Assembly (NCBI GenBank): GCA_021397845.1
Contig: CM038044.1
Location: forward strand, 103,352,942-103,416,941
Direction: 5' to 3'
From: Areca catechu
Lineage: Eukaryota > Streptophyta > Magnoliopsida > Arecales > Arecaceae
DNA length: 64,000 nt
Shown piece after piece: positions 11,394 through 22,982 of this stretch (its first letter is position 1; each line of letters starts with the position of its first letter). The notes under the pieces are model-generated. The model was not told the DNA's origin. It made no database searches and saw only the letters and a program-made list of their open reading frames with translations. A program made the translations under genes and the position numbers.

Positions 11394-13433
11394 TATTACG
11401 GCCGTAATGATGACGTGGCATGTCTCAGATTTCGCTGGGCATGATTCGAGCCACGTGGAGTTTTTCGGCAAAGTCAGGTTTGGCCCCGTCTCGGTCGAAG
11501 TCGAGGTCGATCCAGGCCTTCCTGCTGCTCCGCCAGGTGTCCACCAAGGAGGGGTCCACCTCGGTCGAAGTCGGGCGCCCCTCTACCGCTCCGCCAGGTG
11601 TCCACCCAGAAGGGGTCCACCTCGGCCGAAGCCGGCGGCCTCCCCGCTCCCTCGCCAGGTGGCACCCTGAGATGGTCCCACCTCGGCCAAGGTCGAGCCG
11701 GGCCCCTCGCTCCTTCGCCAGGTGGTGCCTGGAGATGGGACCACCTCGACCGAAGTCGAGCACCCCTTTGCCGCTCCGCCAGGTGTCCACCCAGGAGGGG
11801 TCCACCTCGGCCAAAGCTGGCGGCCTCCCCGCTCCCTCGCCAGGTGGCACCCTGAGACGGTCCCACCTCGGTCGAGGTCGAGCCGGGCCACTCGCTCCTT
11901 CACCAGGTGGTGCCCGGAGACGGGACCACCTTGGCGGAAGTCGACCGCCCCTCTGCCGCTCCGCCAGGTGTCCACCCAGGAGGGGTCCACCTCGGCCGAA
12001 GCCGATGGCCTCCCCGCTCCCTCGCCAGGTGGCACCCAGAGACGGTCCCACCTGGGCAGAGGTCGAGCCGGGCCCCTCGCTCCTTCGCTAGGTGGCGCCC
12101 GGAGACGAGACCACCTCGGCCGAAGTCAAGCGCCCCTCTGCCACTCCGCCAGGTGTCCACCCAGGAGGGGTCCACCTCGGCCGAAGCCGGTGGCCTCCCC
12201 GCTCCCTCGCCAGGTGGCACCCTGAGACGGTCCCACCTCGGCCGAGGTCGAGCCGGGCCCCTCGCTACTTCGCCAGGTGGCACCCGAAGACGGGACCACC
12301 TCGGTCGAAGTCTAGCACCCCTCTGCCGCTCCGCCAGGTGTCCACCCAGGAGGGGTTCACCTCGGCCGAAGACAGCGGCCTCCCCGCTCCCTCGCCATGT
12401 GGCACCCTGAGACGGTCCCACCTCGGTCGAGGTTGAGCTGGGCCCCTCGCTCATTCTCCAGGTGGCGCCCGGAGATGGGACCACCTCGGTCGAAGTTGAG
12501 CGCCCCTCTGCCGCTCCGCCAGGTGTCCGCCCAGGAGGGGTCCACCTCGGCCGAAGCCGACGGCCTCCCCGCTCCCTCGCCAGGTGGCACCCTAAGACGG
12601 TCCCACCTCGCCGAGGTCGGCCAACCTGTGCGGAGAAGCTTCCGAGGAACAGGAGCATGAGCTTCAAGATTGCCCCTTGAGCCGTGCGCGCCGCACCCCG
12701 AGAGTAGCGCCCGTACGGTCAGCAGCGACACATGAAACACCGCTTACATCGGCCCGACAGGTCCCGCAGTTGAGAGGCGAGGCCCTGACAAAACAGGACC
12801 CGATAACGGACATTATCGGCGCCTGGAAAGGAGAGCGCTCGCACTCGGCCCAAGGTCTGGTCGGCGGTCTTCCCGGCGCCCTCCCTTTGCCCTTTCCTCG
12901 CTAGGCTCGGCAAGCAAGGTCGGGAAGCTGCCTGGCTCTTTGATCCAGAAGGGAAAAGGGAAAGAGATAGGGGAAGGAGATGAAAGTGACAAAGGAGCCT
13001 CCCAGAGGAGGGAGAGGAAGAGGCGACATGAGGAGTTAAAAGGAAGGAGAGAATAGACGACAAGGTAAGCAATAAACAAAGGCTGGATGAGGAGACTCCG
13101 TCCCAAGAGCAGGATCCAAGATCCCGAAAGGGGACCTTTGGCGTGAGCTCGGTGAATGAACCAGGCCGGGTTTCTATTCTTTCTGGGACCTTTCTTGCTA
13201 GCACGATCTCTAAGTCTGGGACTCCTTCGGGGGCCCATCTCAGAGACTCTATTCCCTCTCGCTGTCTACTAACTTGACCGTCGAAGCTCCCTCGCTGGGA
13301 TCCCCGGCCAAGGTTTCTGACCTTGCCTTGCAGGTTCAAACAAGCTAGGAGACCCCGGAGGTGAGACGGTCTAGCCAGATCATCGGCTCCGAAGCCACAG
13401 GCACGGCGGTGAGATCGGCTACAGGCGCCAACA
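11394..13433 (+). repeat. 3' LTR of Tat copy 1
   Basis: The LTR is about 2.04 kb, starting TATTACGGCCG (copy 2 has TGTTACAGCCG) and ending GCCAACA. It is longer than the copy 2 LTRs (about 1.66 kb) because of its expanded internal repeat at 11526-12625. Its unique right part (12700-13433) aligns with 46640-47339 of copy 2. The right flank begins AGGAA, a candidate target duplication with its partner outside the window. Confidence 0.8.
11526..12625 (+). repeat. 185-bp higher-order LTR repeat (three 61-62 bp monomers)
   Basis: The CCGCTCCGCC marker falls at 11586, 11771, 11956, 12141 (one base changed), 12326 and 12511, an exact 185-bp period. Each unit holds three related blocks that open with CCAGGTGTCC, CCAGGTGGCAC or CCAGGTGGTGC and contain CCACCTCGG. 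The long reading frames across this block on both strands are by-products of repetitive GC-rich DNA. Confidence 0.9.
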
Positions 13434-14215
13434 AGGAAGATTCAAATTCAAGGAGGTTGGCCACACCCCTCCAAGTCCTCCACCAAATCCTCTAACCCCC
13501 CTTGTAATCCTCCTTAATTTGAGAAGTTTTTAAATTTCAAAAGCTAGCTTTGTGAGGCTATTAAAGGCCTTGGACGCCCATTGTAAAGAAAATTTTTGGG
13601 AATGAATGAAAATTGAAGTTGAATTTTGGAAGTAGAAGTTGTCTTGTGTTTTTTTTTTCCTTATGTGAAAGTTTCCCCATCCACTTTCTCCACACCAAAG
13701 CCTTTTTTTTTCCCCTAGCAAAGCATCTTCCAAGCTCACGTGAACGCATTGGAGTCAGCCAGATCTTCTCAAATTTCTGTTCTTAGTTCATAAATGCTCC
13801 CATCCCTTCTATATGTTCTTATCTTTCTTCCTTAACTTTGATCTTCATTGCAGGGTCCTTCGAAGTCTTTGAGTTGTGGACCGGGTTCACCTTGACAAAG
13901 AACCAACAAGCTGAAGCCCCAAGTCCAGGGTTTTGATCTCTGTTATCCAGGTTCTTCAGTTCTGAGCATTGGTAGTTTGAAGGTATGAATTAAAAGAAGG
14001 TTGGAAAGCTCATCAAGGTAAGTCCACAATCATTAGCCCCTATTGTCTAGATCTTCTTCCTTCTTAGTTTAGGATTGTGTCTAATCAAGTAAAAGTCCCA
14101 TTTCTTATAATCCTTAAGTCTTATTATGATGAGTACAATGCTAGTGTAATTAGGTTACATTGCTCTACAAACCATATTCAAAACATTAATTATATGCTTG
14201 CCGCATCAGCTGTCC
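13434..14215. other. Non-coding segment between elements
   Basis: AT-moderate DNA with homopolymer T runs and no supported gene. A TATA-like TATTAAAGGCC and two stretches resembling splice donors (AAGGTAAGT near 14017) suggest the right part of an unrecognised plus-strand LTR or a transcript leader, but no family was identified. Confidence 0.5.
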
Positions 14216-16832
14216 TAAGTGCTGAAAAATTGTGATGAATGTCATTTTCAATACAAAATTTATCAAAATCAGCATTTTCAAATTCGGTTCCATGATTACT
14301 TCTCAAAGATATGATTGAAACACCTTTTTCATTTGAAACACGTTTATAAAATCTAATGAATTCAGAAAACGTTTTATCTTTGTGTGCTAAAAATATGACC
14401 CATGTAAATCATGAGAAATCATCTACAATGACTAGACCGTACTTCTTACCTCCCAAACTAGATGTTCTAGTCGGCCCAAAGAGATCCATGTGAAGCAACT
14501 CTAAGGGTCTAGATATAGAGATTACTCCTTTTGGTTTGAAGAAGGATTTAGTTTGTTTTCCAAGCTGACATGCACTGCAAATCTTATCTTTTTCAAAACT
14601 GAGTTTTGATAAATCTTTTATCAAATTATTTTTGTTAAGTTTTGAAATCAAATGCATACTAGCATGCCCTAGTCTACGATGCCAAAGCCAACTAGTTTCA
14701 TTGATCTTGGCTTTCATTGCCACTAGGCATTGACCATTTTGAATCGGAAGATTATCAAGATCAACCATATAAATATTGCCATGCCTATGACCAATGAACT
14801 TGATGCCATTATCATCTAAACTAGAAACAATGCACATAGAAGATTCAAAAACAACTTTAAAATCCTTGTTGCAAAATTGACTAATACTAAGCAAGTTATG
14901 TTTCAAACTATCAACATATAAAACATTATCAATGTAAGAAGAGGGGGTGATATGGACTTTACCAAAACCAACAATTTTGCCCTTTCCATTATCACCAAAA
15001 GTCACATTGCCACCATTTTGATATTTGAGTGATGAGAACTGCTCCACATCTCCTATCATATGCCTTGAGCAACCGCTATCAAGGTACCACATTCTTTTCT
15101 TATAGGTTGTAAGGCATACTTGCAATAAAGATCAAGTGGAGACTTTAGGTACTCAAGTCATCTTGGATCCTTTTAGGTTAATGACATTGGTTCCTTTTGG
15201 AACCCAAACTTTCTTAATGTTACTTAATCTTCTTTTGTTGCACATATAAGATTTATGCCCTATAGTACCACATGCATAACAAGTAATGGATGAAGATGCA
15301 GGCATAAAGAAATATTTGGAAAGCTTTTGTTTCTTATGAGTTCTAAACCCTAAACCTACTCTATCAAAAACAGCCCTTTAATTGTTCAAAAGCAGGTTTA
15401 ATTTTTCAGAACTATAAATAAATTTATCTACAAAAGGTTTTAACTTCTCAATTTCTTCTTTATATCTTTTATTTTCGTCCAAAATTTCTTTGCTTTGTTT
15501 TGAAAGATTTTCATTTGAGATTGAAGGACTTTTCTTTTTCAAAACTTCTTTTTCTTTTTCAAGAGTTGAAATTTTATCATTTAATTTTTTATTTTGAAGA
15601 AGAAGGCAGTCATTTTCATTAGAAAACTTATGATTTGCTTTGACTAACTCCAAATTTTGCCTTTTCAAATCTTTATGTTTTGACTTTAGTTTTTGAAATT
15701 CTATAACTAATTCATCAAAAACTTCATGAAGTTCATCAAATGTAAATTCATTCTCAGTTTCAGATTGTACCTTATCGTGATCCACCATCAGATAAAAGTT
15801 TACAACTTCCTGTTATTTTTCCTCAGAGCTGGAGTCCTCACTGTCACTCCAGGTTACCATCATGGCTTTCTTTCTTAATTTTCTTCTGCTTTTCTTGAGT
15901 AAGGGGTAGTCCACCTTAAAATGACCTGGTTTCTTGCATTCAAAACAAGTGGGCTACTTCTTCTCTTTCTCCTTGTCTTTCTCTTTACTTGGCTCGACTT
16001 TCAGGTGTTTCTTCTTGAAGTTGAACTTTTTCTTCCTCATGAACCTTCTAAATTTTCTTGCCATTAGAGCTGTCTCATCTTCTTCATCATCTTCTTCGGA
16101 GTCATCGCTTGATTCTTCTCTAGCAGTGGATTTGAAAGTGATCACTTTCTTCTTTTTGTCGACTTCCACATTCTTTTGTTTAAGGAAGAGCTCATAAGTC
16201 ATCAATGAGCCCAACAATTGCTCAAGTGGAAGAATGTTGACATCCTTGGCTTCCTCAATAGCTGTCACCTTTGCATCCCAAGAAGCTGGTAGAGACCTGA
16301 GAAGTTTGTTCACAAGTTCACCATTAGAAATAACTTTTCCTAGGCTTCTCATGCCATTCACAATATTTGTGAACCTAGTATACATCTCACTAATAGACTC
16401 GGTAGGTTCCATTCTAAACATTTCATAAGTATGAATGAGCATGTTGACCTTAGTTATTTTCACTTGGTGTGTACCCTCATGGGTAACCTCAAGTGTATCC
16501 CAAATCTTCTTGGTGGAGAGACAATTAGATATTCTATTGAATTCACTTGGGTCAAGAGAGCAAAACAACAAATTCATAGCCTTAGCATTAAGCTCTATTT
16601 GGTTAATGTCATTCTCATCCCAATCATCTTCCATTTTAGGAGTGAGAATGCTATTAACCAACATAGTAGGCTGATGAGGACCTTTTATAATTGTCCTCCA
16701 CAAATTATAATCAATAGCTTGAATAAAAATGCACATGCATGTTTTCCAATACGTGTAATTTGTGCCATTGAAGAGTGGGGGACGATTTGAAGCTTGACCT
16801 TCAACAACACCCATTCCTATTGGGACTGCCAT
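14216..16832 (-). pseudogene. Copia gag-protease-integrase fragment
   Basis: One minus-strand frame, broken only by stops, runs from the ATG at 16830-16832. A UBN2-type copia gag spans 16832 to about 15960 and ends at a TAG at 15954. Past that stop comes a CCHC knuckle whose last Cys is Tyr, then a Lys/Glu-rich coiled coil (15788-15378), a second intact knuckle (CYACGTIGHKSYMC), a protease with WYLDSGCSRHM (near 15090), the integrase GAG-pre region and the start of the DDE core. The second catalytic Asp reads Asn (SNHG at 14292-14300). Sequence similarity ends shortly after NFSALRT, near 14216. This is a dead 5' part of an element. Confidence 0.8.
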
Positions 16833-16875
16833 GATCTTTCACTCGAGATCCTTGGACCTACAAGAGAATACCGGT

Positions 16876-16887
16876 GCTCTGATACCA
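16876..16887 (-). other. Primer binding site, tRNA-iMet type (SIRE-like)
   Basis: GCTCTGATACCA lies two bases from the LTR edge at 16890. It fixes the orientation of the element as minus. Confidence 0.85.
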
Positions 16888-16889
16888 CT

Positions 16890-18312
16890 TGTTGCCTAGA
16901 AATGGAGCCCAAGAGGGGGGATGAATTGGGTTTTTTAAAATTTAAAATAGTAATGTGAAGGTCTGGTGGTGTTTGTGAGTAATAAATTCAATATATAAGA
17001 TTGAATGCAGCGGAAAGCAGTAAATCGAATGCAATAAATAAAGAGCAAGAGGGAAAGAAGGTAATCACATGCAAACACAATGTTTATAGTGGTTCGGTGC
17101 AAACCTAGCACCTACATCCACTCCCCAAGCCATCCTTGGAAATTCCACTATAATCCACTCAAGATTACAGCCGACTTGTTTTTCAAAAGGCTCACAAGTC
17201 AAAATCTATGTTGGTTTTGTCACCTAGGCTCACCAACAAACCTCTACACTTGTTTTGTCTTTGGGCTCACAAGTTAACCCTAGTTGGTTTTATCCCTTTG
17301 GCTTACCAATAAACCACAACATCTTTCTTTCAAGACATCCTTGAAAGAAGGTCAAATCATAAGACAAAATCAGATATATAATTTCAAAAATAAGACAAAC
17401 TCTCTTTAAGAGTAGAATGGAAGCTTTGAAGCTCAAGTTGATGCTTTGTCTTGTCTCCTCCTTGGAATATCCTTCAAACTCCTCTTTTGGAATGATGTAA
17501 GGATGGGCTTGTAAGCTTTTTTAGGGAATCAAACTTTTAGTGGCTCTTAATGTGAAGTTCTTGAGAGAATCTTGGCTTTTTGGCTTTCAATGGACTTCAA
17601 TGTACTTCCCTTCCTTTAGAATGAAGTTGGTGGAGGTTAAATACAACTAAAAACTTCCAAAAAATACTTTGTGATTGTTGGAGCCTTGAATCTAGCCGTT
17701 TGGAGCTTGAAAAATAATTTCTGCAAGTCAAAAAAATAGATTCATTAGGACTGTCAGACTTTAATTATCGATACTTGAACATTCAAGTGTCGATACTTGA
17801 TGCATAGGTGTCGACACTTGATACAAAAACCCTTCATTGTCAAAGTTCTATATTTTCAAAAATCTCAGGCCTTGAGTCAATACTTGGAAACCTAAGTGTC
17901 GACACTTGAAATGCAGGTATTGATACTTGAGTTCTGGGTGTCGATACTTGGCGTGCCAAGAAGTTTTTCTGCATGTCAAATGCTGAAATGTTGACACTTG
18001 ACTTCCCAGGTGTCGATACTTGACATTAAAAAATTTATATTCAAGTACAAATTAAGCCAAAAACACAAATATTAATTTTGAAACTTAAAAAGAACATAAA
18101 CAAGTAATAATTGAACATATAAAAGCCCTTTTTTCATCAAAAGGATGTCCAAAATTGTGAAAAATGCTCCGTGCCATAGCATGCCATGATACATAAACTT
18201 TTGAGAATTTAAGGTGCTTGCTTCCTGAAAACTCATAGCTAGAAATACACATTAGTATACAATATGTACTCAATGTTTTGTTATTTATCAAAATCACTGG
18301 GTAGAGCCAACA
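16890..18312 (-). repeat. SIRE-like 5' LTR (A)
   Basis: The LTR is 1423 bp, with plus-strand start TGTTGCC and end GCCAACA, so the termini form TGTTG/CAACA inverted repeats. It shares with the other six LTRs the CCCAAGAGGGGGG block near its edge, the 'tttatagtggttcggtgc' segment, CTCAGGCCTTGAG (17868-17880) and degraded GTCGAC palindrome repeats (about 17757-18030). It is the most diverged of the family here. The flank after it is CAAAT. Confidence 0.8.
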
Positions 18313-19478
18313 CAAATGTCTACAATACTTATGTTTATGATGGCTGATTTAGTATTTCAGTGCTAGATTGTAAAGAAAAATTATATCTTCGGTTATCACC
18401 TACTTCTGGTCAATTTTCTATACACCCCCAATTTAAGCACATGGCTAAGGAAGCTTTCACACCACCTAAATTTTTCTCTCTCTCTCTCTTTTGGCAATGT
18501 CTTCACATTATCCACTTTTTGATGTAGACAATAATGCTTACTTAGGTGAAGGTGCCCGGTTACTCGATGAAAAACTAATGTTTAGAACTTATCCTATTTT
18601 TCTTCTTTTTTTTTCTTTTTCTTTTCAGGTAGATAGCTCTTTCCTTAAATTTGAGTTAAATGGGAGGGGTGTATATCAATTATCAATCTTTCAATAATAA
18701 TTGAATCCTCAATTGACCTTATAATTAATACTTACTTTATTTCGCCAGTGTGCATGTGCGATGGAAGTGCTAATAGCCTTTGGGTGACCTAAGTAGGCTA
18801 CTAAAAGTCTGACCAACTAGTCTACTTCTTAACTCACTACAGTCATTAGTGAAGGCTTTCTAGTTCTATTATTCTTTTCGTAGTCTATTTAGCTTAAGAA
18901 TTTTCATGGCACATGATTAAAAAATTCTTCATAATTTTTTTCAAGTTTTTTTAAGATCTTTTCAAAATAATTTTCAAACTTTTTAAAAAAGTTTTAAAAG
19001 TTTGTCCCTACCCCCCAACTTAAATACCATTGTCCCTAATGGTATAAACAAGTTCAAGAAATAAATTAAAACCATAAGGATAAAAAGAAATATATAGGGA
19101 TAGAGGGTACCTAAGAAGAGGAGCTTATCAATAAGATAAAGACTACAACATTCAACTTGGATTAAAAAATTATTATTATTATTATTTTATTTTTAAGGGT
19201 ATAGAAAATAAATATTAGGTTGCCTCCCAACAAGCGCTAAGTTTAATGTCTTCAGCTGGATATTATGAGAGAGTCCAGTAGATAATTAACTTTAATGTAT
19301 CCCTCATAACATCAAAAGGACAGAGCCAATCAGGAGGCCTTGTCATCATGGCAGAAAAATATTTATAGAGTACTCTATGATGATTAGCCCGACTCAATAA
19401 TATAAACTAGGCAACAATGTTATTCTATGATTTAAAAATATTTTTATAGTTTATACAATACTTAGGAAGGAATTGTGT

Positions 19479-19814
19479 TTATTGGACCGAGATTGGAGGT
19501 GGTAGTTTAAAAATTTCTTCAATTATGGGTTGATCTACCCTACTCCCCTTCTTGAGCATGATGTGCTTGGTCAATATCCCTTCCCATTTTAAATTTAGGC
19601 ACCTTTTATAGATTAATATTAGACCTATTTTCATACATTGTTTTAATATCATTGAAAGATTTTGGAGGCAATCCTGAAGATTAGTGCTGAATACGGAAAA
19701 ATCTATTATAAAATTTTTAAAATCTTGATCCCTTATTTTAGTAATATCCCACCCGATAGCTTTTTTATGTGCTTTTAGTATACCACTAAGTTGGGCTTCC
19801 TGGGTAAGGTTCAT
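19479..19814 (-). pseudogene. Athila-like reverse transcriptase fragment
   Basis: A 111-residue minus-strand frame. The N-terminal part (TQEAQL..LKAHKKAIGWDI) matches the entry of Ty3/gypsy RT. The C-terminal part (LKWEGIL... to LPPPISVQ) matches the region just before the RNase H. The catalytic palm between them is deleted, so two ends of the RT are fused. Non-functional. Confidence 0.65.
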
Positions 19815-20389
19815 TGAAAGAGTTTCAATGGGTGCACAAGAAGTGGCTTCAATTTTAGATTAGGTGGTAATTCTAACAAAGGGGCTATTGGTAGGCTTGG
19901 TGATGGCTCTTGTTGTCCATTAATCAAAAGTAAGGTGGTTTCAAAGTAGGGTATTTGTATTGAGTAATTCACTTCAGTACTATACCCATCTACATTAAAA
20001 TCATCTATTCTTTACTGAGCCGAACAAGGATTTAACAAATCCTAGGAAAGAATTATGGGAGTGGCTTCCTCTATTAAGTTATGTATTTATGGTTCTTGGA
20101 AAGTTTCTACTAGTTTCATCATTGCATCTATTTGTTCTCCCATCCCATTTAAAGGCATGGATAACTCTAGGGCACTAGGAAATGGGGCCATAGGTAAGTA
20201 GGGTAATGATGGAATTGGTTTGTCCCATAAGTTTAGTGTCTTCATATATTTTTCTGTCTTAGCCAAATTGTCTATATTGGTCTTTATGGTTATGCAAAGT
20301 TATTCTAAGACTAGTTCATTCCCGGGTGCTAGATTTGATTGTTCAGGAAAAGCTAGAGGATCATTAAAGTTTTGAGTTAGGTATGATCC

Positions 20390-20965
20390 CTTTAGGTTAC
20401 TCTCGAGTTGACTAGGCAGTTCACCTCTATTAAGCTCAATTAATCATTGATCAGTTTGATCTATTAGTTTATCAATAAATTACTGTTGGGCTATAATCAT
20501 TTGTTGAAATTCAGCAAACCTATTGACATCTAGATTGGTCTGTAGGGAGGGTGGGTATGGTGCTTACTGAACCTTCTCTTTAAACGATGGGCTATAATTA
20601 ATTAGAGAGGTTGTTAATAGGGATAAGGCTGATCATAATAGGGTATATCTATGAACAGAGCTCCTTGGGTTGCCAAGATAACCACTGGATATGGTTGCCA
20701 CAAAAAGTCTGGTTGAGCCCCCAACCTAAATTATATGTATTATAGTATGGGTTATTTCCTGAGCTATAGGCCATTTAGGTTTGATCTTGATAAACTTGAT
20801 CATACCTAAACTCAAGAGGTTGGTACCCAGTTGGGCACTCATTCTCAAAGTGAGTGGGGCTCGAATAAACTTGGTATGCCAATAGAAAGGATACTCTAGT
20901 ATAAGGATTCATTCTCTTAGCACTGATTCAGTCTATCGGATTATTCTGATTATTTAGATATGCAA
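20390..20965 (-). pseudogene. Athila-like gag C-terminal remnant
   Basis: Broken minus-strand frames carry a Cys/His remnant (HFENECP), a NPYYNTYNLGW segment that resembles the conserved NPYSNTYNPGW of Athila gag, and RGELPSQLE near 20430, which resembles the end of that gag. Several stops interrupt it. Confidence 0.55.
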
Positions 20966-21437
20966 TCAAAATTTTAGATCAAAGCAATCCTCATTTATTT
21001 ATATATTTATTTATTATTATTATTATTTTAAGAGGAGTGGTGAGATGAATAAGGAGAAGAGTTTTAAAGAAAAGGATCTAAGGAGTCCTGAGCTAAGAGA
21101 GAGAATAAGAATTAGTTAGGATTTGGTATTATTTACAAACAAGTTAGCATACATGGACTCTCTATCCTAGGGTTATCCTAGATCTAGACAGCTCCTAACT
21201 GCCAAGGCAACCTTGGAGCCCTCCAAGTTAGAAACTAACCAATCAACTAGCCAGGTAAGAGTAAGATCGGTAGTGGTCCTCCCATTGTTTTTTTTAGATA
21301 TCAATTAGATTGGCCAGGTCAGTCAACAGAACTAATTAAAAACTATATTTTTTAGGGCTACATCATCCTTGAACCCATTTCTTAGACATCAATCAATCAG
21401 CAATCCTAACCTGGTCCAACTCTTTCGAGTGCCTTGT

Positions 21438-21442
21438 CCTAT
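21438..21442. other. Target site duplication CCTAT, left
   Basis: CCTAT directly abuts the LTR start TGTTGCCC. The second copy is at 41097-41101. Confidence 0.85.
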
Positions 21443-22982
21443 TGTTGCCCAGAGTAGTAACCCAAGAGAGGGGGTGAATTGGATTTTAAAAATTTTAAAC
21501 AAGTATGTGCCAATTAAAAGCAATAAATCAATTTAAGTAAAATAAGAGATTGTGTATTTCAAAAGTGTGCGAGTGATCAAGATAATATGCATCAAAAATA
21601 ATAATGTAAATACAAAGAAAATAACAAAGAGAAGCAAGCAATCATAAACATAATAAATTTATAGTTGTTCGATGCACTCTAAGGCACATATATCCACTCC
21701 CCAAGTTTTACTTGAAAATTTTACTATAATCAATCAAGATTACAGCCGATTAGTTTTCTGGGCTCACTAATCAAAATCCAATTTGTTTTCACCGGGCTCA
21801 CAAGTTAAAATCCCTTTGGTTTTGTGGGTTCACCAACAACCTTGTTGGTTTTACAGGCTCACCAACAACCTTGTTCATTTTTATACAAAGGCTAACCAAC
21901 AACTTCTATTGGTTTTCATAAAGGCTCACCAACAACCTCAATAAAATAATTTAAGCACAAGTATAAATGTAAGAATACAAAATGAAAGCTTTCTAAAATA
22001 AAGCAAATATCTCTTTGAAGCTCTTTGATGATGTTGAAGAAGCTTGTCTCTAAGTTGTTGAAGCCTTAATTGATTGCTTGAAATGTGGACTTGGAAGCTC
22101 TCTTGAAAATTGAAGCTTGAAGGCTCAACTCTCTCACAAATGTTGGATCCTTAAGATATATTCAATTGAATAATCAAAGAATTTTTCAATCAATTCAAAG
22201 AATCACTTTTCCTAAAGTTTTGTAATGTTTAAATAGATCGCCAAACCTTATATTATTGTTTATGATCGTTGGAGAGAAAAAACTAGCCGTTAGAAATAAG
22301 TTTGGGAAGTTCTGCACTTCAGAAAAAACTAGCCATTACTCTAAGTATCGACACTTGATTTATTCATAAGTTGACCTGTGAGTCGACACTTCTATGAGTC
22401 GACACCTTGAGTCGACACTTGAATCAGCTCAAGACAAAAATTTAGAAATCAGTATATTCTGTCTTTTTCTTGGTCTCAGGCCTTAAGTCACCTGTAAGTC
22501 AACCTGTGAGTCAACACTTGTCTGTGCCAGTGCTAAAACTTGTCCAAATTAAAATTTTGAGCTATTCAAGATCTTTCTCATGTTCCAAAGTCCTTATAAC
22601 TTGAAAATTCATGGCTTCTTTAACTAAATGACAAGCTTTTCAATCTTGAATACCTGAATCTAATAAACACTTTTAACACACATTAGTATTCAAATATACT
22701 TAAATATTTTGTCATTCATCAAAATCAAGATCGGAGTCAGCAATCTCCTCCTTTTTGATGATGACAAAACCTTTAAATATATAAACATGATAAATTTTGA
22801 GATCTTCAAGATCTTCCTCATGTTCCAAAGCCCTTATAACTTGAAAATTCATGACTTCTTTAACTAAATTACAAGCTTTTCAATCTTGAGTACCTGAATC
22901 TAATAAATACTTTTAACACATATAAGTACTCAAATATACTTAAGTATTTTGTCATTCATCAAAATCAAGACCATAGTCAACA
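21443..22982 (-). repeat. SIRE-like 3' LTR (B)
   Basis: The LTR is 1540 bp, from TGTTGCCC to AGTCAACA. The polypurine tract follows on its right (minus-strand AAAAAGGGGGAGAT, 22983-22996). It is longer than its partner at 39789 because about 242 bp at 22555-22796 are repeated at 22797-22982 and just beyond. GTCGAC-type repeats at about 22340-22520 are strongly decayed. Confidence 0.85.

Larger units (their letters stand above)
3169..13433 (+). mobile_element. Ty3/gypsy Tat-lineage element, copy 1, decayed
   Basis: The right-hand part of a plus-strand element is present: gag from mid-domain, protease, RT, both RNase H domains and integrase (to 7689), a 121-bp repeat block, an antisense ORF region (8701-10903), a polypurine tract and a 3' LTR (11394-13433). 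The organisation and sequence parallel the complete element at 45676-58484. The 5' LTR and gag N-terminus lie left of the window, beyond the nested pol-less element. Many stops and at least one frameshift show that it is dead. Confidence 0.9.
14216..18312 (-). mobile_element. Truncated SIRE-like Ty1/copia element with 5' LTR
   Basis: A minus-strand copia element with its 5' LTR at 16890-18312, primer site at 16876-16887, gag from 16832, coiled-coil spacer, second knuckle, protease and integrase. The homology stops near 14216 within the integrase core, so RT, RNase H and 3' LTR are missing. The long gag extension before a YLDSGCSRHM protease suggests the SIRE/Maximus lineage. It is the only element of this LTR family in the window that retains integrase. 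Confidence 0.8.
18313..21442 (-). mobile_element. 3' part of an Athila-like Ty3/gypsy element, heavily degraded
   Basis: On the minus strand, from right to left, come a gag remnant (about 20390-20965), an RT remnant (19479-19814), the 'gcttgttgggaggcaac' sequence that follows pol in Athila-like elements (near 19210-19240) and a G-rich tract (near 19008-19030). Most of pol is deleted. The matching leader, primer site and LTR lie at 41102-43670 on the other side of a nested element. The stretch 18313-18990 has no gene that I can support; it holds a (CT)n run at 18476-18489 and a C-rich CCCCCAATTTAAGC motif. Confidence 0.6.

Noticed and set aside
11420..12667. Several long overlapping frames on both strands (up to 255 residues) rich in Pro, Gly and Arg
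   Set aside because: They lie wholly within the 185-bp GC-rich LTR repeat and change frame from unit to unit. This is repeat DNA without stops, not a gene.
16876..16887. tRNA gene signal from GCTCTGATACCA
   Set aside because: Only the 3' end complement of tRNA-iMet is present and it abuts LTR edges. These are primer sites, not tRNA genes.
18491..18697. 68-residue plus-strand frame after a CT-repeat leader
   Set aside because: It looks like a leader with a start codon, but the protein is short and of low complexity and lies in degraded retroelement DNA.
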